Shown here one piece after another: positions 1 through 12,810 of a stretch of DNA of 64,000 bases. The notes beneath the pieces were generated by a model. The model had not been told where the DNA came from and did no database searches. It saw only the letters and a program-made list of their open reading frames with translations. Position numbers and translations under genes: made by a program. The stretch lies in NCBI RefSeq assembly GCF_964340395.1, contig NC_135554.1:1731501-1795500 (forward strand), written 5' to 3'. This DNA comes from Glandiceps talaboti (taxonomy: Eukaryota > Hemichordata > Enteropneusta > Spengelidae). Numbering within the stretch: position 1 is the first letter of the stretch; each line of letters starts with the position of its first letter.

Positions 1-673
1 TATTTGCATCTTTTGAACCCGTCATTGCCATCATCACACACGTTAAACTCTCTAAGAAAACGAACGATCATTCACACCTTTTCCAAAGTAAATTGACACT
101 GTTGTGCCATGCGATAACGTGTTTCCCCTCCACTCTCTACAATCACATGAATTACATGGCAAACATGATGCTATAAACTTTTGACTTGTATTCTCCAATG
201 TCATCAAAAAAGTATAACAGACTCATAAACCTTTTGATATTATGGTGATGCTGTGTCTGGTCATTGGTTTTTTGTTCAAATTTACTCTGAAAACACTTTT
301 AGGTTAATAGTTGGCCATTGTATATCGCAGAGTTTGACCAGGGCGACTGTATACAAAATTCCAACAGGTAATGATGGCAGGTAATGATGTCACAAAATCT
401 CGTGAGTTTCTGAAGTCCTCCATGGTAAAGTATAGTAAGTCTCACATATCACGAGATTTTGGCCTGATGTACAAATGTAGGTGTACGCAAACTTTTTTAA
501 TTTCTTTTTTTAAGTCTACTTGTCTCTGGACATTTAGTTTGAAATAATTACAGCTTCCCTGAGAAAGCAAATCGTTATTTTCTGAAATACTTTGAAATAA
601 TTGTAGCTTTCCTGACAAAACTATTCACAATTGTTATGCAAATCATATGAAACAATTATGAAAATGAGCCGCT

Positions 674-798
674 CTGCTATCAGAACAATCCTTTGAGAAC
701 ACTGATATTATACGCCCTGCTATCAGAACAATCCTTTGAGAACACTGATATTATACGCCCTGCTATCAGAACAATCCTTTGAGAACACTGATATTATA
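674..798. repeat. 43-bp tandem repeat, about 2.9 copies
   Basis: The unit starts CTGCTATCAGAACAATCC and repeats at 674, 717 and 760 with essentially no divergence, suggesting a recent tandem duplication. Confidence 0.9.
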
Positions 799-1314
799 TT
801 CAGAACTCTGTTGCATTATATCATATATATATATAGTGGTAATGTGAATTGATCAAAGAATGTAATCGTTGATACAGTACAGATCAAGCATAATGGGATA
901 TTGTGCATGAACTATGCTGCATCTTTAAAGCATCCTGCATGCAAAGTTCATGAAAAATGCTCTTGGGGATAAGTGTATGTAAACAGCATTCAATTTGCAT
1001 ATTTGTGGTGTCCACAGAGCATCTCATTAAAGCCCCGGCTTTCAATCCCAGGTTCTCGCATTAGTGGCTACTCCACCCCACAAACATCGCCTTATCTACT
1101 ATCAGTAAATCGAATGCCTAACGTATATATATCAATTTCAAGTTTTACTGTCAAAATATATGAAAGACAAGGTGAAGCAGCATCATTATTTTCAATTTTC
1201 CACTGCACAAGATCGGGAGTGTTCGTGGCCATAGCTAGGTTACCGGTTGTGGAGGCAACTAGATTAGCGTCAGTGGCCTGAAAGGGTTGCTGTGGACAGC
1301 ATGCAACGTCTATT

Positions 1315-1360
1315 TTTAGTGACACTTTCATGAATTCAATGGAATGAAAGTGTCACTAAA
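1315..1360. repeat. Perfect 17-bp inverted repeat (hairpin)
   Basis: Left arm 1315-1331 (TTTAGTGACACTTTCAT) is the exact reverse complement of 1344-1360, with a 12-nt loop. Probably a small foldback or MITE remnant. Confidence 0.8.
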
Positions 1361-1965
1361 CTCTCACCAACACCATGAAAATGTAACGCAAATGGGTTAT
1401 ATTCCGACCTCCGTAACTAAGATTACGGTCCGAGGAGCAAAATGACGTTCTATCGAATCATTGCAATGTTATACCATTGTCTTGTTTAGCAGCTGTTACA
1501 GCAGTAGTGAGATAGTGCTACGGAAGTCAACTTATTGTACCAACTCTGACCGACACGCCACTCAAGCAATAGATGTTTTGGACACCCTTTTTTACCTTCC
1601 CTCCACTGCAGCTAGCATATTATAAAGTAATAAAATTCACATATAAAATGTGTGATAGTGAGGCGTAGATACTATTCAAATATGCAAATGGTAGACGTTC
1701 TACCTGAAACAATAACAGAAATATTTAAACCTCACGAAAGGTGCCTTCATATTTACCACGGCACAGAGATCGTGCTCCGATCCAACACGTCTTCAACTAG
1801 TGCCTCCTCAGAGTACGGTGTCTATATAACTACATGTAAAGCTATTGCACACCATTATTTCAGATTCCGATTGCGGAGTCAATTTTTACTCTTTATCACA
1901 ATGCTATATGATATGACAGTTTGTTGTGTCATATGTCCCTCCTAACAGCAACTCCATGCGCCTAA

Positions 1966-2182
1966 GAGTGGCCCTATTTTTTCTGTTTCTCATTACTGTA
2001 CCATTACAAATATGGGTCGGTCGGTCGATTGAAAAATTCATCATCATGTAGTTGCTACTCTTCTCTTTTCCTCCTTGATGTTTTCTTTTTATGTGATTTT
2101 TGTTGTTTATGTCGGAGGGTTGAAACTTTGTATTCAGTGGGTCGGTCAGATAATGAAAAACAGAAGAAATATAGGATGACCC
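1966..2182. mobile_element. Short MITE with TAA target duplication, Harbinger-like
   Basis: A 217-bp stretch between TAA (1963-1965) and TAA (2183-2185). Its ends are imperfect inverted repeats that share CTGTTTCTCAT and a GACCGACCC-type inner block with the larger element at 54918-57646. No coding capacity. The Harbinger-like label rests on the TAA duplication only. Confidence 0.5.
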
Positions 2183-2361
2183 TAATAAATTGAAGTAAAT
2201 GTACGTCAGACAACAATTTAGCATTTCATGATCATCTGATTTGTTAAATTTTACAGTTGGAGAAAGATCAATACAGGCGATCACGAGTAAAAATACCCAA
2301 TACCGAACTTCTGGCTCCTTTACTTAGTTGAAGTTTTTGCTACACTGTGAACATTTTATTT

Positions 2362-2820
2362 ATCCCCGCCGGACGAAGTCCGGGACGGGGACTTATGGAC
2401 TCAGACATGCTTGAACAGATCTCATTCAAAGTTGGTATTAGGACAGTGTTCTATGACATACATGTGCATATCCATTTGTTGTCATGATACGATCCAATAT
2501 GGCCACCTAGCAGCCATTTTGTTTGCGAATTTTCCATGTCCAAAGCCATAACTCAGACATGCTTGAACAGATCTCATTCAAAGTTGGTATTAGGACAGTG
2601 TTCTATGACATACATGTGCATATCCATTTTCTTCGTGATACGATCCCCCATACCCGACCCATCCTTTATTGTTGTAGGCATGTTCCATGTCCAACAAGCA
2701 GACACAACATATCTAAGTCTGTTTGATTTAGATTCACAAGTGTTGTTGCGTGATCAGAGTAGTGATAATTCCTTAAAACCCAATCATAGCGGGGACTATG
2801 TCATTCTCAATGACTTGTTG
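2362..2820. repeat. Dispersed repeat with a CCGGACGAAGTCCGG stem and two internal copies
   Basis: It begins with a GC-rich stem (CCGCCGGACGAAGTCCGG, about 2366-2384). Two copies of a ~78-bp block (about 2399-2476 and 2551-2629; CTCAGACATGCTTGAACAG...) follow. The same family lies in reverse orientation at about 29995-30586 inside the large transposon. Short open frames across it are not convincing genes. Confidence 0.75.
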
Positions 2821-3800
2821 TTACATATTCAAACATACTTCGAGGTACTTTAGTAGTTTGTATTTTACAAATATTGTGTTGTAAATTAGAACAAAGCTCA
2901 TAAATGGATAATCGTAGGGCAATTGTTCTTCTTTCGACATACTTTATTGGCCATGGATATCTTTGAAATTTTATGATAGTCAATGAGGCATGAGACACTG
3001 ACAGAAGTATCCATCAACACTTCATAGCAATGGATCGCGTACACCAAGGGTGGTTGTGTATAGAAATGGATGTGAAATGATGCTACAATGTTGTAACATG
3101 TTATAAACTGTGCAGTCAAAGTTTAGAAGTCAGTCTGAACTTGCATTCAGGATGAGTAAGATGTCAATTATCATCACCGAAGATCAGAGAGAGGCAGTCG
3201 AGGTGATTTTCGCCCATTCTGATTGGGATTGGTCGTTGTGCAAGACACAGAGAATATCTGTACTCGATGTGCTCATAACTTGGTTTCAAGCAAAGAAGAC
3301 GGCTAGAATTGACGTCAATGACAAATTTAGTTTTTGTAATCATGTACATGTATATGGCACACTATCGTGATTTTCAGCTATCATGTTTATTTTGGAGATA
3401 ATGTAAGCATCATTAGGATTAGTTCGTTTGTGTGTACTACATGTTGATTGACAGCTCCGTAGCGTTATCAACGGCAAAGTCGTGTTGCTTTTCTGACGTC
3501 TGACCGAAAGTAATTTCGAGAAATGTACCTCAGATTTCCATTCTTATTGAAAACGAATGCGGTAATTACATACGTCATATATTCATATGACTTGGTCACA
3601 GTACGGTATGTATCAATGGTCGGAACACACGCAAAACTGCAGTTTAGCAGGAGCTCTCGCTAGGTTATTACCACTTCCCTATTGTTTAGCAAAATGACCA
3701 CAAAGGGCCGTCGCCATTTATCAGTATCAGTATCAGTTCAATTACGTTGAAGAACCAATTTCTGGCATATGATCAACGGAAGAGGAGGGCAAACAGTCCC
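2821..3800. other. Non-coding stretch between a dispersed repeat and a LINE
   Basis: Only short frames under 90 codons with no recognisable domain. Ordinary AT-rich intergenic sequence. Confidence 0.4.
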
Positions 3801-5430
3801 TTAGTTCCGCTGGATGGATGCTTTAAAGGCACCCACCGATCTTGATGTTACCAGGTCGTTTTCTATTTTGTTCCAGTCAGTGATAGTTCTTGGAAAGAAT
3901 GAGTTCCTGTACATGTCTGTTTTGCAATGAGGTATCTGGTAGCAGCGAGTGTTGTTTGTAGCGTATTTTTCCACGGGGTTGTTATGTAAATAATCTCCAA
4001 ATTTCGTTGGTTTGATGGCACGCTTTTGTCTTTGTGGTGTGAGATATGCATCAGGTTGTATGGCCGGTATTTGACCCTCAGCAACTTTGAACAAGAGAGT
4101 GAGGCGGAGTTCTCTTCTCCGTTCCTGTAATGACTGGATATTGTTTCCTTGTAGCATTTTGTGTATGCAACCTGGTTCTCTGGATCTGTAATTGTTGGAT
4201 ATGAATCTTACTGCCTGTCTTTGGGTGCGTTCCAGCTTGTCTATATTTGCTTGGGTGAAGGGGTCCCATATGGCTGCCCCGTATTCCATTGTTGAACGTA
4301 CTAGTGAAATGTATGCCGTTTTTTCTGTTGATCTTATTACAATGTTTTAGATTTCTCCTGAGGAAGCCAAGTGTAGATGCAGCTTTCTTTGACAAGTTCG
4401 TAATGTGTGTGTTCCATTTCAAGTCCTCTGATAGAGTAATGCCAAGGTATGGGTTATGCGTTACCTGTTTTAAAATGTGATTGTTCAGGCTGTAGAAATA
4501 TGAGCTTTTGCTTCTAACACTCAGGATGTGGCATTTCTTAGTATTAAAACGCATTCCCCACGATGTTGCCCATTTCTCCAGCTCAATTAGGTTGTCTTGC
4601 ATGACATGATGGTCTTTTTGAGATCTTATGGTCCTGTACAGCAAACAATCATCGGCAAATAGACGAACTTGAGATTTCACACTGTCAGGGAGATCATTAA
4701 TGTGGCATAAAAATAGCAGTGGGCCGAGTACAGTGGCGCCCTGAGGAACACCAGAGTCTACGTGTACTTTCTGTGAACTTTGACCTTCGACGACAACCTG
4801 CATTTGGCGATTTGGTAAAAAGCTTGTTAACCAGTTATGAAGCGGGCCTCTAATCACATACTGATCCAGTTTGTAGAGTAGTTTATTATGTGGAACGGTG
4901 TCGAAGGCTTTGGAAAAGTCAAGTATAGCTATATCTGTCTGGAGACCCTTGTCGTAGGACTGCATGAGATCATTTATAGTGACCAATAGCTGAGTTTCAC
5001 ATGAAAAACCAGAACGGAATCCATAGTTTAGGGTTGTTAATATGTTGTGTTTCTCAAAATGGTTCAAAATATGACGGCAAATGATGTGTTCTAATAGTTT
5101 TGATGATACAGATGTAAGAGACACTGGCCGATAATTTTCTGCAAGATGTTTGTCACCCTTCTTGTACACTGGTGTAATATTTGCATTTCGCCAGTCATCT
5201 GGAAGTTCTCCTGAGTCGATGGAACGTTGGAATATGCAAGACAAACCTAACGATAACTCAGTGGCACATATTTTCAAGACCATGTTTGGTATGTTGTCTG
5301 GCCCAGTTGCTTTATTAATGTTGATGTTCTTTAAAAGCTTTCCCACACCTTCCTGCTTGATTTTGAGTTCACCAATTCCTGTTGTTATTCGTTTTGTCAT
5401 TTGCGGCATGGTGCTGTTATCTTCCTGTAG
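3801..5430 (-). pseudogene. Reverse transcriptase of the LINE, frameshifted
   Basis: RT-domain motifs in order on the minus strand: KATGPDNIP, YRPVSLTSV, DFSKAFDTVPH, SGVPQGATVLGPLLF, the catalytic LFADDCLLY, and a thumb region with YLGITLSEDLKWNTH. A one-base shift in the A/T run near 4318-4323 moves the reading to a second frame. That frame carries the C-terminal part (YGAAIWDPF... to ...FFPRTITDWNKIENDLV...). Another shift near 5420 separates an upstream QFSSVFT block. The catalytic ADD is intact, but the gene is dead. Confidence 0.9.
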
Positions 5431-5480
5431 TAAAGACTGAGCTAAACTGGTTGACTAGTGTGTCAGCTTTTAGTTTACTG
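3801..5480 (-). mobile_element. 5'-truncated non-LTR retrotransposon (Jockey/CR1-type RT)
   Basis: Minus-strand remnant with the reverse transcriptase and the 3' end of ORF2. Endonuclease and ORF1 are absent. The left flank, 5517-5665, is a repeat also present at 6127-6260, so the LINE may have landed next to or inside that repeat. At least two frameshifts and an upstream stop make it non-autonomous. Confidence 0.9.
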
Positions 5481-5516
5481 TCACTGATTAAACTCGTGAT
5501 TTAATCAGTGATTCTG

Positions 5517-5547
5517 TAATTTTAGAACTAAACCTATATAGGCATTG

Positions 5548-5618
<71 letters not shown>

Positions 5619-5665
5619 TTTCTGTGGTTGTTTAATCAAAATCACTGGCCATTGGCAATGAAACT
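5517..5665. repeat. Repeat copy 1 with a TG microsatellite
   Basis: Starts near AATTTTAGAACTAAACC, contains a long (TG)n tract about 5549-5617, and ends TTGGCAATGAAACT. It is nearly identical to 6127-6260 outside the tract, so the microsatellite is part of a dispersed repeat. Confidence 0.8.
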
Positions 5666-5712
5666 GTTAAAGGCCTGCCTCCCCATTTATAATGGGGAGG
5701 CAGGCCTTTAAC
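5666..5712. repeat. Perfect palindrome, 22-bp arms, 3-nt loop
   Basis: Left arm 5666-5687 (GTTAAAGGCCTGCCTCCC...) is matched exactly by 5691-5712, with TAT between. It abuts the end of repeat copy 1. Possibly a tiny foldback insertion or a hairpin-forming transcript. Confidence 0.9.
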
Positions 5713-6126
5713 GGCGCATCAAGTTAACAATGCATCAGCATCTCATTATAAACATTGCATCTATTGGCATCTAGATAGCAGAGTACAAGATTATTACTGA
5801 GTCACATTAAAGCATGTGTGCATACATGTAAAGTGCTGTTTATTTTGTATGAGAGATGCAAGCATTGTTCCTTGCAGATGCTTTGCTGATGCAACAACAA
5901 CAGTGCGTCAATGCAGAGTTAACACTCCAATTATGCAAGAATGATACTTTTGTGATGCGCGCACTCAGCCGATGTTTTATGTGAGCTGCACTGTATATAG
6001 TGGTAATGTGAATTAATCAAAGAATGTAATCATTAATGTATATGAAGCAATTGTACTGCAATTTTATTTAGACTCATCAATCAAATTAAACCTTTCAATA
6101 CCATGATGTGTGATCCTGTATTTCTG

Positions 6127-6157
6127 TAATTTTAGAACTAAACCGATATAGGCATTG

Positions 6158-6210
<53 letters not shown>

Positions 6211-6260
6211 TCTTTCTGTGGTTGTTTAATCAAAATCACTGGCCATTGGCAATGAAACTT
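6127..6260. repeat. Repeat copy 2 with a TG microsatellite
   Basis: Direct copy of the 5517-5665 repeat, with a shorter (TG)n tract (about 6161-6206). Here the sequence after ATGAAACT continues normally, with no palindrome. Confidence 0.8.
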
Positions 6261-6490
6261 GGTGGTGATGTTACTTTGGGTATCTATTTAAAGTTAAACT
6301 GAATGCGTTGTCTTTCAATTTTGTTCCCACACACAATAATTGTTGGAATGCAACAGAACTTATGCAATTAGTTATGTTTGAATTATGTATCAAATTTTAT
6401 TGAATTTGAAGTGCATTTTTAAGATATACATGTAGCCTAATTACTGAAAATTATTAACTATGCAAATGAGTCATTACATATATATATATA

Positions 6491-8236
6491 TACCGTAATT
6501 ACTCAGGTTAGCGCCCTGGGCGGTTTCAAGCCCCCCAGACCCCCAAGTTGGGGTTGGACGGTTTCCTGCGTACCCTATTTTCCCTGTGACCAAAACAATG
6601 CCTCATACATACTATGAGTGTTGCAAATGTGCAGTCTGAATACACTGATCAAAAGCTCCGACAATTCTGACTGGATGATAGATGTCTTGAAACAGAATAC
6701 ACATGTGCTGGAAACATACAATGTTGCAATCTTTCATTTTCACTCAATTCTACTATCAAACCAACACACATTGATAAAAACCATGAGCGGTCCCTTTGAT
6801 GTAATCTCTGCATTTATTAACATTGATAAAACGATTTTCCAAGTAAAAAGTACCAGACATTGTCGGAAGACATGAAAATTAGAATTTACATTAGGTAATG
6901 CAGGAATTGGTAATGGCCTCTCCTCTGTGACAAGCACAGCTGTTTTTAATGTATATTGGATCGTGACACATGATATTGTACATGTAGTATGATGTACCCA
7001 GTCCCATGACGATAAAGACGTAATACATGTAAGTGTTGACAACTTTCAATGCATGGTCAGTGAATAGCTCTGCCAGTATCATATACCCAACGTGATTGGG
7101 TGAAATTGCTCACTTTTTTGTAAGCTGCGATCCTATTGGTCATATATGACGTAGTGACCTAATTACATTAATTATTTCACAACATGGCGACTTGTAAAAA
7201 GACTAGCGTAGCGATCACACTTGGAGGTTGGAATGCGCCGTATACAGTCATCTTATGAAGGGAAATATACATTTTTAGCAATGTTACATTCCTAGAAATA
7301 ATACTGATGTTTCTGTGATGTAAATAGCAGATTGAATTACGACATACCGTCATAGGAAGAATTGAAGCTACGTATGTTGATGTGAGCCCACCCACGTGGA
7401 ATATGTTTACAGTTACACATCGTTGTATGTACATGTACTACAAAATATACCAATGCATGCCAAGTCAGTCATTTTCTAAATCCTCCAAAATAATATAGAT
7501 TAAAAAATGAAATTCTTCAGTTGCCCCTCCCCCCCCCCCTATTTTGAACTAAATCCCCAAAAAATGTATGCAAAGGGGGGGGGGGGGGGGATCAATCAGT
7601 ATAAGGCGTATTATCATTCGTATGTAGCCTGCACAACTTCAAATTTATTGTGAGGGAAACCGCCAGCTGTTGTCCCGTGGGAGTTACATGAATTTTGATT
7701 AAAAGTATACCTTGTCAATCATTTATTAGCTTAGGTATCATACTGTCTTATCATTGGTATGAATATTATACAAATGCAAACTTGTTGCCAAGTAGACCTC
7801 TGTAGTAGACCGACTACTTTTGCGACAGTCCCAAGAGAATTACGTGAATAAATTATGTGCTTGTCAATCATTCAACTCTCATTACAATGCAGTCTCATTA
7901 TTGCCCCCAACACACATTAGCACTGGCGGTGTCTCAAAGGGGGCAAACGTCTTTGGTGGTACATCAAAATAAAATAAACAATGCAAGATCAGATTGTGAA
8001 TGAGTTTTTAGACACATGAATGCGGAAGAACGGGAAGAACAAAAACTTCATTCGTCACATACCAGGATTTACGTTCTTCTTTTATTAGCTCACACATACA
8101 CAATCATCTATTCAAAGTTTAGGTGGGTGGGGGGGGGGGGGGCGGTTTCCCGTAACTTTGCCAAAAGTCGACATTGTAAAAAAGAAAGGCCTGGGCGCTT
8201 GCCCATGTGAGGGCGCAAACCCGAGGAATTACGGTA
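6491..8236. mobile_element. Non-autonomous element with ~27-bp inverted ends inserted in a TA tract
   Basis: The left end TACCGTAATTACTCAGGTTA and the reverse complement of the right end (TACCGTAATTCCTCGGGTTT) match, and both are flanked by (TA)n. The 1.75-kb interior has no recognisable gene, only poly-G/poly-C tracts at about 7522-7590 and 8127. A TA target site would fit Tc1/mariner-like elements, but the microsatellite hides it. Confidence 0.6.
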
Positions 8237-8467
8237 TATATATATATATTATGTACTATTGTGCTGCACTTTTCTGCTGTTACATGTACAATGTATACGT
8301 GCAATATTCTATTGTCACTTAGCTATGTTATATGCTCTAGTACTCTGTTACATACATGTTTGTACACTAAAACTATATCACGTTGTTGTGTTATGTGATG
8401 TTAAATGTTATGCTATGCTATGCTATGCTACTAATGTCTTATGTCCTGTTCATGTGGGTTTTTTCAG

Positions 8468-11400
8468 CTCAGTGAGTACAGTATCCTTTATAGATGAGCC
8501 CCAGGAGCAAATGAGAGGACCCCCAGTTAGACTGGAACCTACATTTCAGTTAGGACCAGAGAGGAAGTTCCCAGTGAGTAAGGTCAAACACATTCTAATG
8601 GATGTCCTAGAGAGCTATCTGGCTGAAGAAAAATATGAACCTGAACTGTGCAGACAAATGACAAAAACAATATCAGAAGTAAGTATCTCAGTAGTGCAGA
8701 AGGTCTTTACCCAACATTAAAGATGACTTGATACTATGTTTGCATCCAAACTAGCATGTCAGTGCCTTTGATTGTATATCAAACATTGTACTTGTACATT
8801 GTTTTATCACTCACTGAAAATGATTGATTGCACATGCCTATTACCCTTAATTACATAACCACTGAATGAGTTGTCAAGTGTCGATCAAGGAGTTGGTGTG
8901 ACACAGTGCAACCAATGTTTTACTTCAAAGGGTAATAAAGACAAAGGGTTACTTGGTACAAAGAACAGCACTAGGATTAACAAGGTGTTCATAATCCTTC
9001 TCCCCTAATACATCCATGATGAAAGCCACAAAGCTTTCAGTGACAAACTAGATGCATATAAAGTTACAACTTCAAAACATATAAGCCCTGTCCCCATCTA
9101 AACTCTGAACCTGTTTCGATCCAAATCAAATTCAGTTCTCCTGTCCCCATATGTCCTTAAATTGGCTGTAAACCGATTTAGTTTATCCAGTTTGGAACCA
9201 CCTCAGGGGTTTGGTTTTGATTCGGTTCAAAGTAAATCAATTCGGTCTCGGTTTAACTTGTTGCAATTAGGACAGGTAAAACTGACTTAAAACCAATTCA
9301 ACTTGAATCGGTTCAATGCCCATTACCCACAGTACATGTGTAGGTACACACCTGAATCCTGGCCTTGAGGTTAAATTCTACAAGTTACATGGTTTGGTTT
9401 ATTTGTTACTTTTTATACCAAAACCTTCATTTTGGAACAAAACTTGAGTATTTATTTATAGTATTATATCCAGCATGTTGTAAATCAGATGGCGTCACCT
9501 GACAAGTGAACAAACAAACATTCAAAAAGTGTATGCAAATATGCCTAGCAACAAGACCACACCCATAGCAACAGCCAAATGATCACGTATATTGCAAAGA
9601 TAACAATAGGGATTAAAGATAACAGTGTACACATGTTGACTGATAATGAGGGCGATAGTGTATGTTTGTTCCCAAGAGACTAGCCAGTCACACCAAAAAA
9701 GCCCTCACGGGAATGAGACTGTTTTGGTGTGAATGGCTAGTCCTGAGGGGAAAACAAACATGCGCTATTGCCTGAATAATGTCAGTCAACATGTGTTTTA
9801 TAATAAAACACACCGAACAAGAATCATACACCACAGCACACTAAAATAATTATGACAAACTTCTCCATATAAAAGCTTCAAACAAAGTCCCAATAAAGGC
9901 ACAATAGTTCTCCAAATTAACAATCGCTGTCTTGATTACTGCCTTTGTTTTTTTAGAGTCTTTCTCAACGACGATGTTGGCCAGCTCTTCTTCAGAACTT
10001 TTGATAAATCAAACAAAAAATTCACTGCTTTGGTCGCTGTTTTTGGTCATAGTTATGGATGAGCCAGACATGTTTGCAATTTGTTGTTCTTTGAAAATGT
10101 CATCTGTATTCACACGCATAGGTGACGTCATCATGAGGCACTAATCATTGGAACTAGTCCCTAGGGACTAATTCCATTAATTAGTGTCTGCTATGTCATG
10201 TATAGTGGAACAGCATGAGAATGGTCCATACCATGTGATGTCGCATTGACCAATTACGACCGAGAGATGAGTATGCGGTGTGTTATAAGGATTAATAGAC
10301 AACTGAATAAACATTCAAAATAAATATTCAAAAAATGTATGTAAATGTGACTAGCAACAAGACCATACCCATAGCAACAGCCAAATGATGACCTATTTTG
10401 CAAAAATAACAACGGATTAATAGACAAATGAATAAACATTCAAAAAAAATATACCTAGCAGCAAGACCACCATGCCCATAGCAACAGCCAAATGTTCATG
10501 TACATGTATATTTCAAAGTTGACATCAGGGAATTCATAGACAAGGGAACGAACATTCAAATAATGTATGTAAATGTGTCTAGCAACATGACCATACCCGT
10601 AGCAACAGCCAAATGATCGTGTATATTGCAAAGATAGTCTGGGTTGGATAGGCAACATGATAATCATTCAGCAAATGAACACCTATACCTAGCATGGATC
10701 AGCATGGGAGTAAACATTTTTAGAAATTGTACAGTTGTGCAACAACGCCATTGGCACTATTTTTTCATTTTGTAAGTGTTCCCATATGGTTGGTGAGAAT
10801 TGTCTATTATATTAAAGATTCTTTGAAATTAAAATTTATTGACAAGTGGAAGAAATCTGTTGCATGTAACAACAAACTTCATGTTTATTCTCAAATTAAG
10901 TTAACTTTTCAATGTGAAAAATATTTATCTGTTGTTGAAACACTTTTGATAGAATAGCTGTTATAGAACTAAGGATTTCAAACCATATATAGCCAAATGA
11001 AATTGGCCGTTACAAGAACATTGAAACATTATGTCGTTCAAGTGTTGGAGATGAGTTTCATTGTGCAATATATATATATATATATAGTATAAAAATACAG
11101 AATATTAGAGATAAATACTTTGATACTGTATTTAGTTTACAATCCCAGCTCTAAAGTGTGATAAGAGTTCTTCCACATGTTGTCATATGTAGATGACGCT
11201 TTAGCAAGTGTTACCGCCAGATATTTCAATGATTTACTAAATATTTTCAGAACATACTAATTCAATTGAACATCAATGCTTCACATGATATATTTTCTTG
11301 CCAATGTCACTTCTTGTGTACACAGCTTAATAAATAGATAAATATAATATGTATGTACATATGTATGTACGTATGTATGTATGTATGTATGTATGTATGT

Positions 11401-11973
11401 ATGTGTATGTATGTATGTATGTATGTATGTATGTATGTATGTATGTATGTGTGTATGTATGAATGTATGTATGTGTGTATATACATGTATGTATGTATAT
11501 GTATGTATGTGTGTATGTATGTATGTATGTATGCATGTATGTATAAGTATGTATGCATGCATGCATATGTATGTATGTGCATGTGTGTATGTATGTAATG
11601 TATGTATGTATGTATGTATGTATGTATGTATGTATGTGTGTATATGTATGTATATATGTGTGTATGTGTGTATATGTGTGTATATGTATGTATATATGTG
11701 TGTATGTATGTATGTATGTGTGATTATGTATGTGTGTATGTATGTATGTATGTATGTATGTATGTATGTGTGTATGTATGTATGTTCTATTCCATAACAT
11801 TCAGATATAATCAGGTGTTTACCTATTATGTCTTGCCTTTGAATTCCTTAAAAAAGATTTTTTATTCGAAACATCAGATTACATCTATTTATTTAGACTG
11901 TCTCACAAGTTCCTTGTGCATTTGTATGTATGTATGTATGTATGTATGTATGTATGTATGTATGTGTGTACTA

Positions 11974-12066
<93 letters not shown>

Positions 12067-12435
12067 TTTAGACTTGATTATATGTACATACGTATGGACG
12101 AGTTTGGGTCAAATTATAATGATCACTGCTGGTACAGAAAGTATTCATTGTATATCATACCATGTATAAACCTTTTGTCACTTACCTCATCATTTCATAC
12201 AGTAATTTTGTCTTTCATTTTTTTTCTGCAGGTTGTAAAAGCTCGTGTAAAAGATCTGTTGGTGAAGCGATACAAGGTGATAGTACTCATACATATAGGT
12301 CAGCTAAAAGACCAGGGTATGAAAATGGGAAGTCGGTGTCTGTGGGACCCCAACAATGATACCTTCTCATCCTATGAATTCACAAACAACTCACTGTTTG
12401 CAGTCGGCAATGTGTATGGTGTTTATTATGAATAA
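8468..12435 (+). CDS. DYNLT5: DYNLT5-like (TCTEX1D1) dynein light chain Tctex-type, last two coding exons
   Basis: Two exons encode a Tctex1 domain. Exon A is 8468-8678, with acceptor TTTTCAG before it and donor GTAAGT after GAA. Exon B is 12232-12435, with acceptor TTTTTCTGCAG and stop TAA. The junction is phase 0 and gives ...[14 protein letters not shown].... The C-terminus reads [18 protein letters not shown]... and ends NVYGVYYE, which is the hallmark of the family and closest to vertebrate DYNLT5. Seen residues total about 138; vertebrate DYNLT5 is about 179 aa, so roughly 40 N-terminal residues are missing. Exon A starts in phase 2, so at least one upstream exon exists, not recognised here (an ATGGCG at 7185 does not splice in the right phase). 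Family role: light chain that binds dynein intermediate chain and cargo, often in ciliated cells; that role is inferred. The 3.55-kb intron is full of simple repeats. Confidence 0.93.
9525..9625. repeat. ~105-bp dispersed/tandem repeat (CTAGCAACAAGACCACACCC family)
   Basis: One copy of a family recognised by ...AACATTCAAAAAGTGTATGC..., GCAACAAGACCACACCCATA and AGCAACAGCCAAATGATC. Other copies lie at 10285-10690 and 43490-43810. Confidence 0.75.
9629..9796. mobile_element. MITE-like inverted repeat (~70-bp arms)
   Basis: The two ends (ACACATGTTGACTGATAATG at left; its imperfect complement ending GTCAGTCAACATGTG at right) form a long hairpin around a ~23-bp centre that includes CACGGGAATGAG. 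No target duplication found. It lies in the DYNLT5 intron. Confidence 0.65.
10285..10690. repeat. Tandem ~110-bp repeat, about 3.5 copies
   Basis: Successive diverged copies of the GCAACAAGACCATACCCATAG family (see 9525-9625), each preceded by ATTCAAAAAATGTATG-like sequence. Confidence 0.7.
11350..11786. repeat. (ATGT)n microsatellite, about 430 bp
   Basis: Nearly continuous ATGT tetramers with ATGC/GTGT variants. Periodicity opens long Tyr-Val-Cys-Met frames on both strands; these are artefacts. Confidence 0.95.
11923..12063. repeat. Compound (ATGT)n-(TG)n-(TA)n microsatellite
   Basis: About 45 bp of ATGT, 25 bp of TG, then about 60 bp of TA, ending 170 bp before the last DYNLT5 exon. Confidence 0.95.
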
Positions 12436-12810
12436 CAGTAAAAATGTAACTTATTACAGTTCCCATTGATCAGCAACTAGCAATATTTACATGTTACATA
12501 TACACATTACATCCCCTCTATTTGTTCTGCTTGTAATCATCCTCATACAGTGCTAACTATCAACAGTGACCAATACAATCTGCACTCTGGATATCAACAT
12601 TTCAAATGAGAGAGTAAACTGACAAATAGGAAATGGAGCCATCTTGCAAATATGTCAGTTAGCTAGAGTAAACAAAAACAAATTATCTTGGCAAGTGCCC
12701 TGGATTAAGTCAACTTTGAATTTAACAGTTAGATCCACATTATTATTTGTAAAGCTGGAGGATGACATTCATACCTCAAGTATCATACTCATGGTTACTT
12801 GGATACTCTT

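Larger units (their letters stand above)
1..1965. other. Non-coding, AT-rich, with a 43-bp tandem repeat and a hairpin
   Basis: No open frame here resembles a known protein. The stretch holds a 43-bp tandem array (674-798), a 17-bp-arm hairpin (1315-1360) and a repeat at about 834-880 (AGTGGTAATGTGAATT...) that recurs near 5998. Confidence 0.5.

Noticed and set aside
7185-7260. ATGGCGACTTGT... as the first exon of DYNLT5
   Set aside because: The only nearby donor leaves the wrong phase for exon 8468, and the peptide does not resemble the family N-terminus.
11281-11800. Long open frames rich in Tyr-Ile-His-Thr or Val-Cys-Met on both strands
   Set aside because: They are periodic translations of the (ATGT)n microsatellite.
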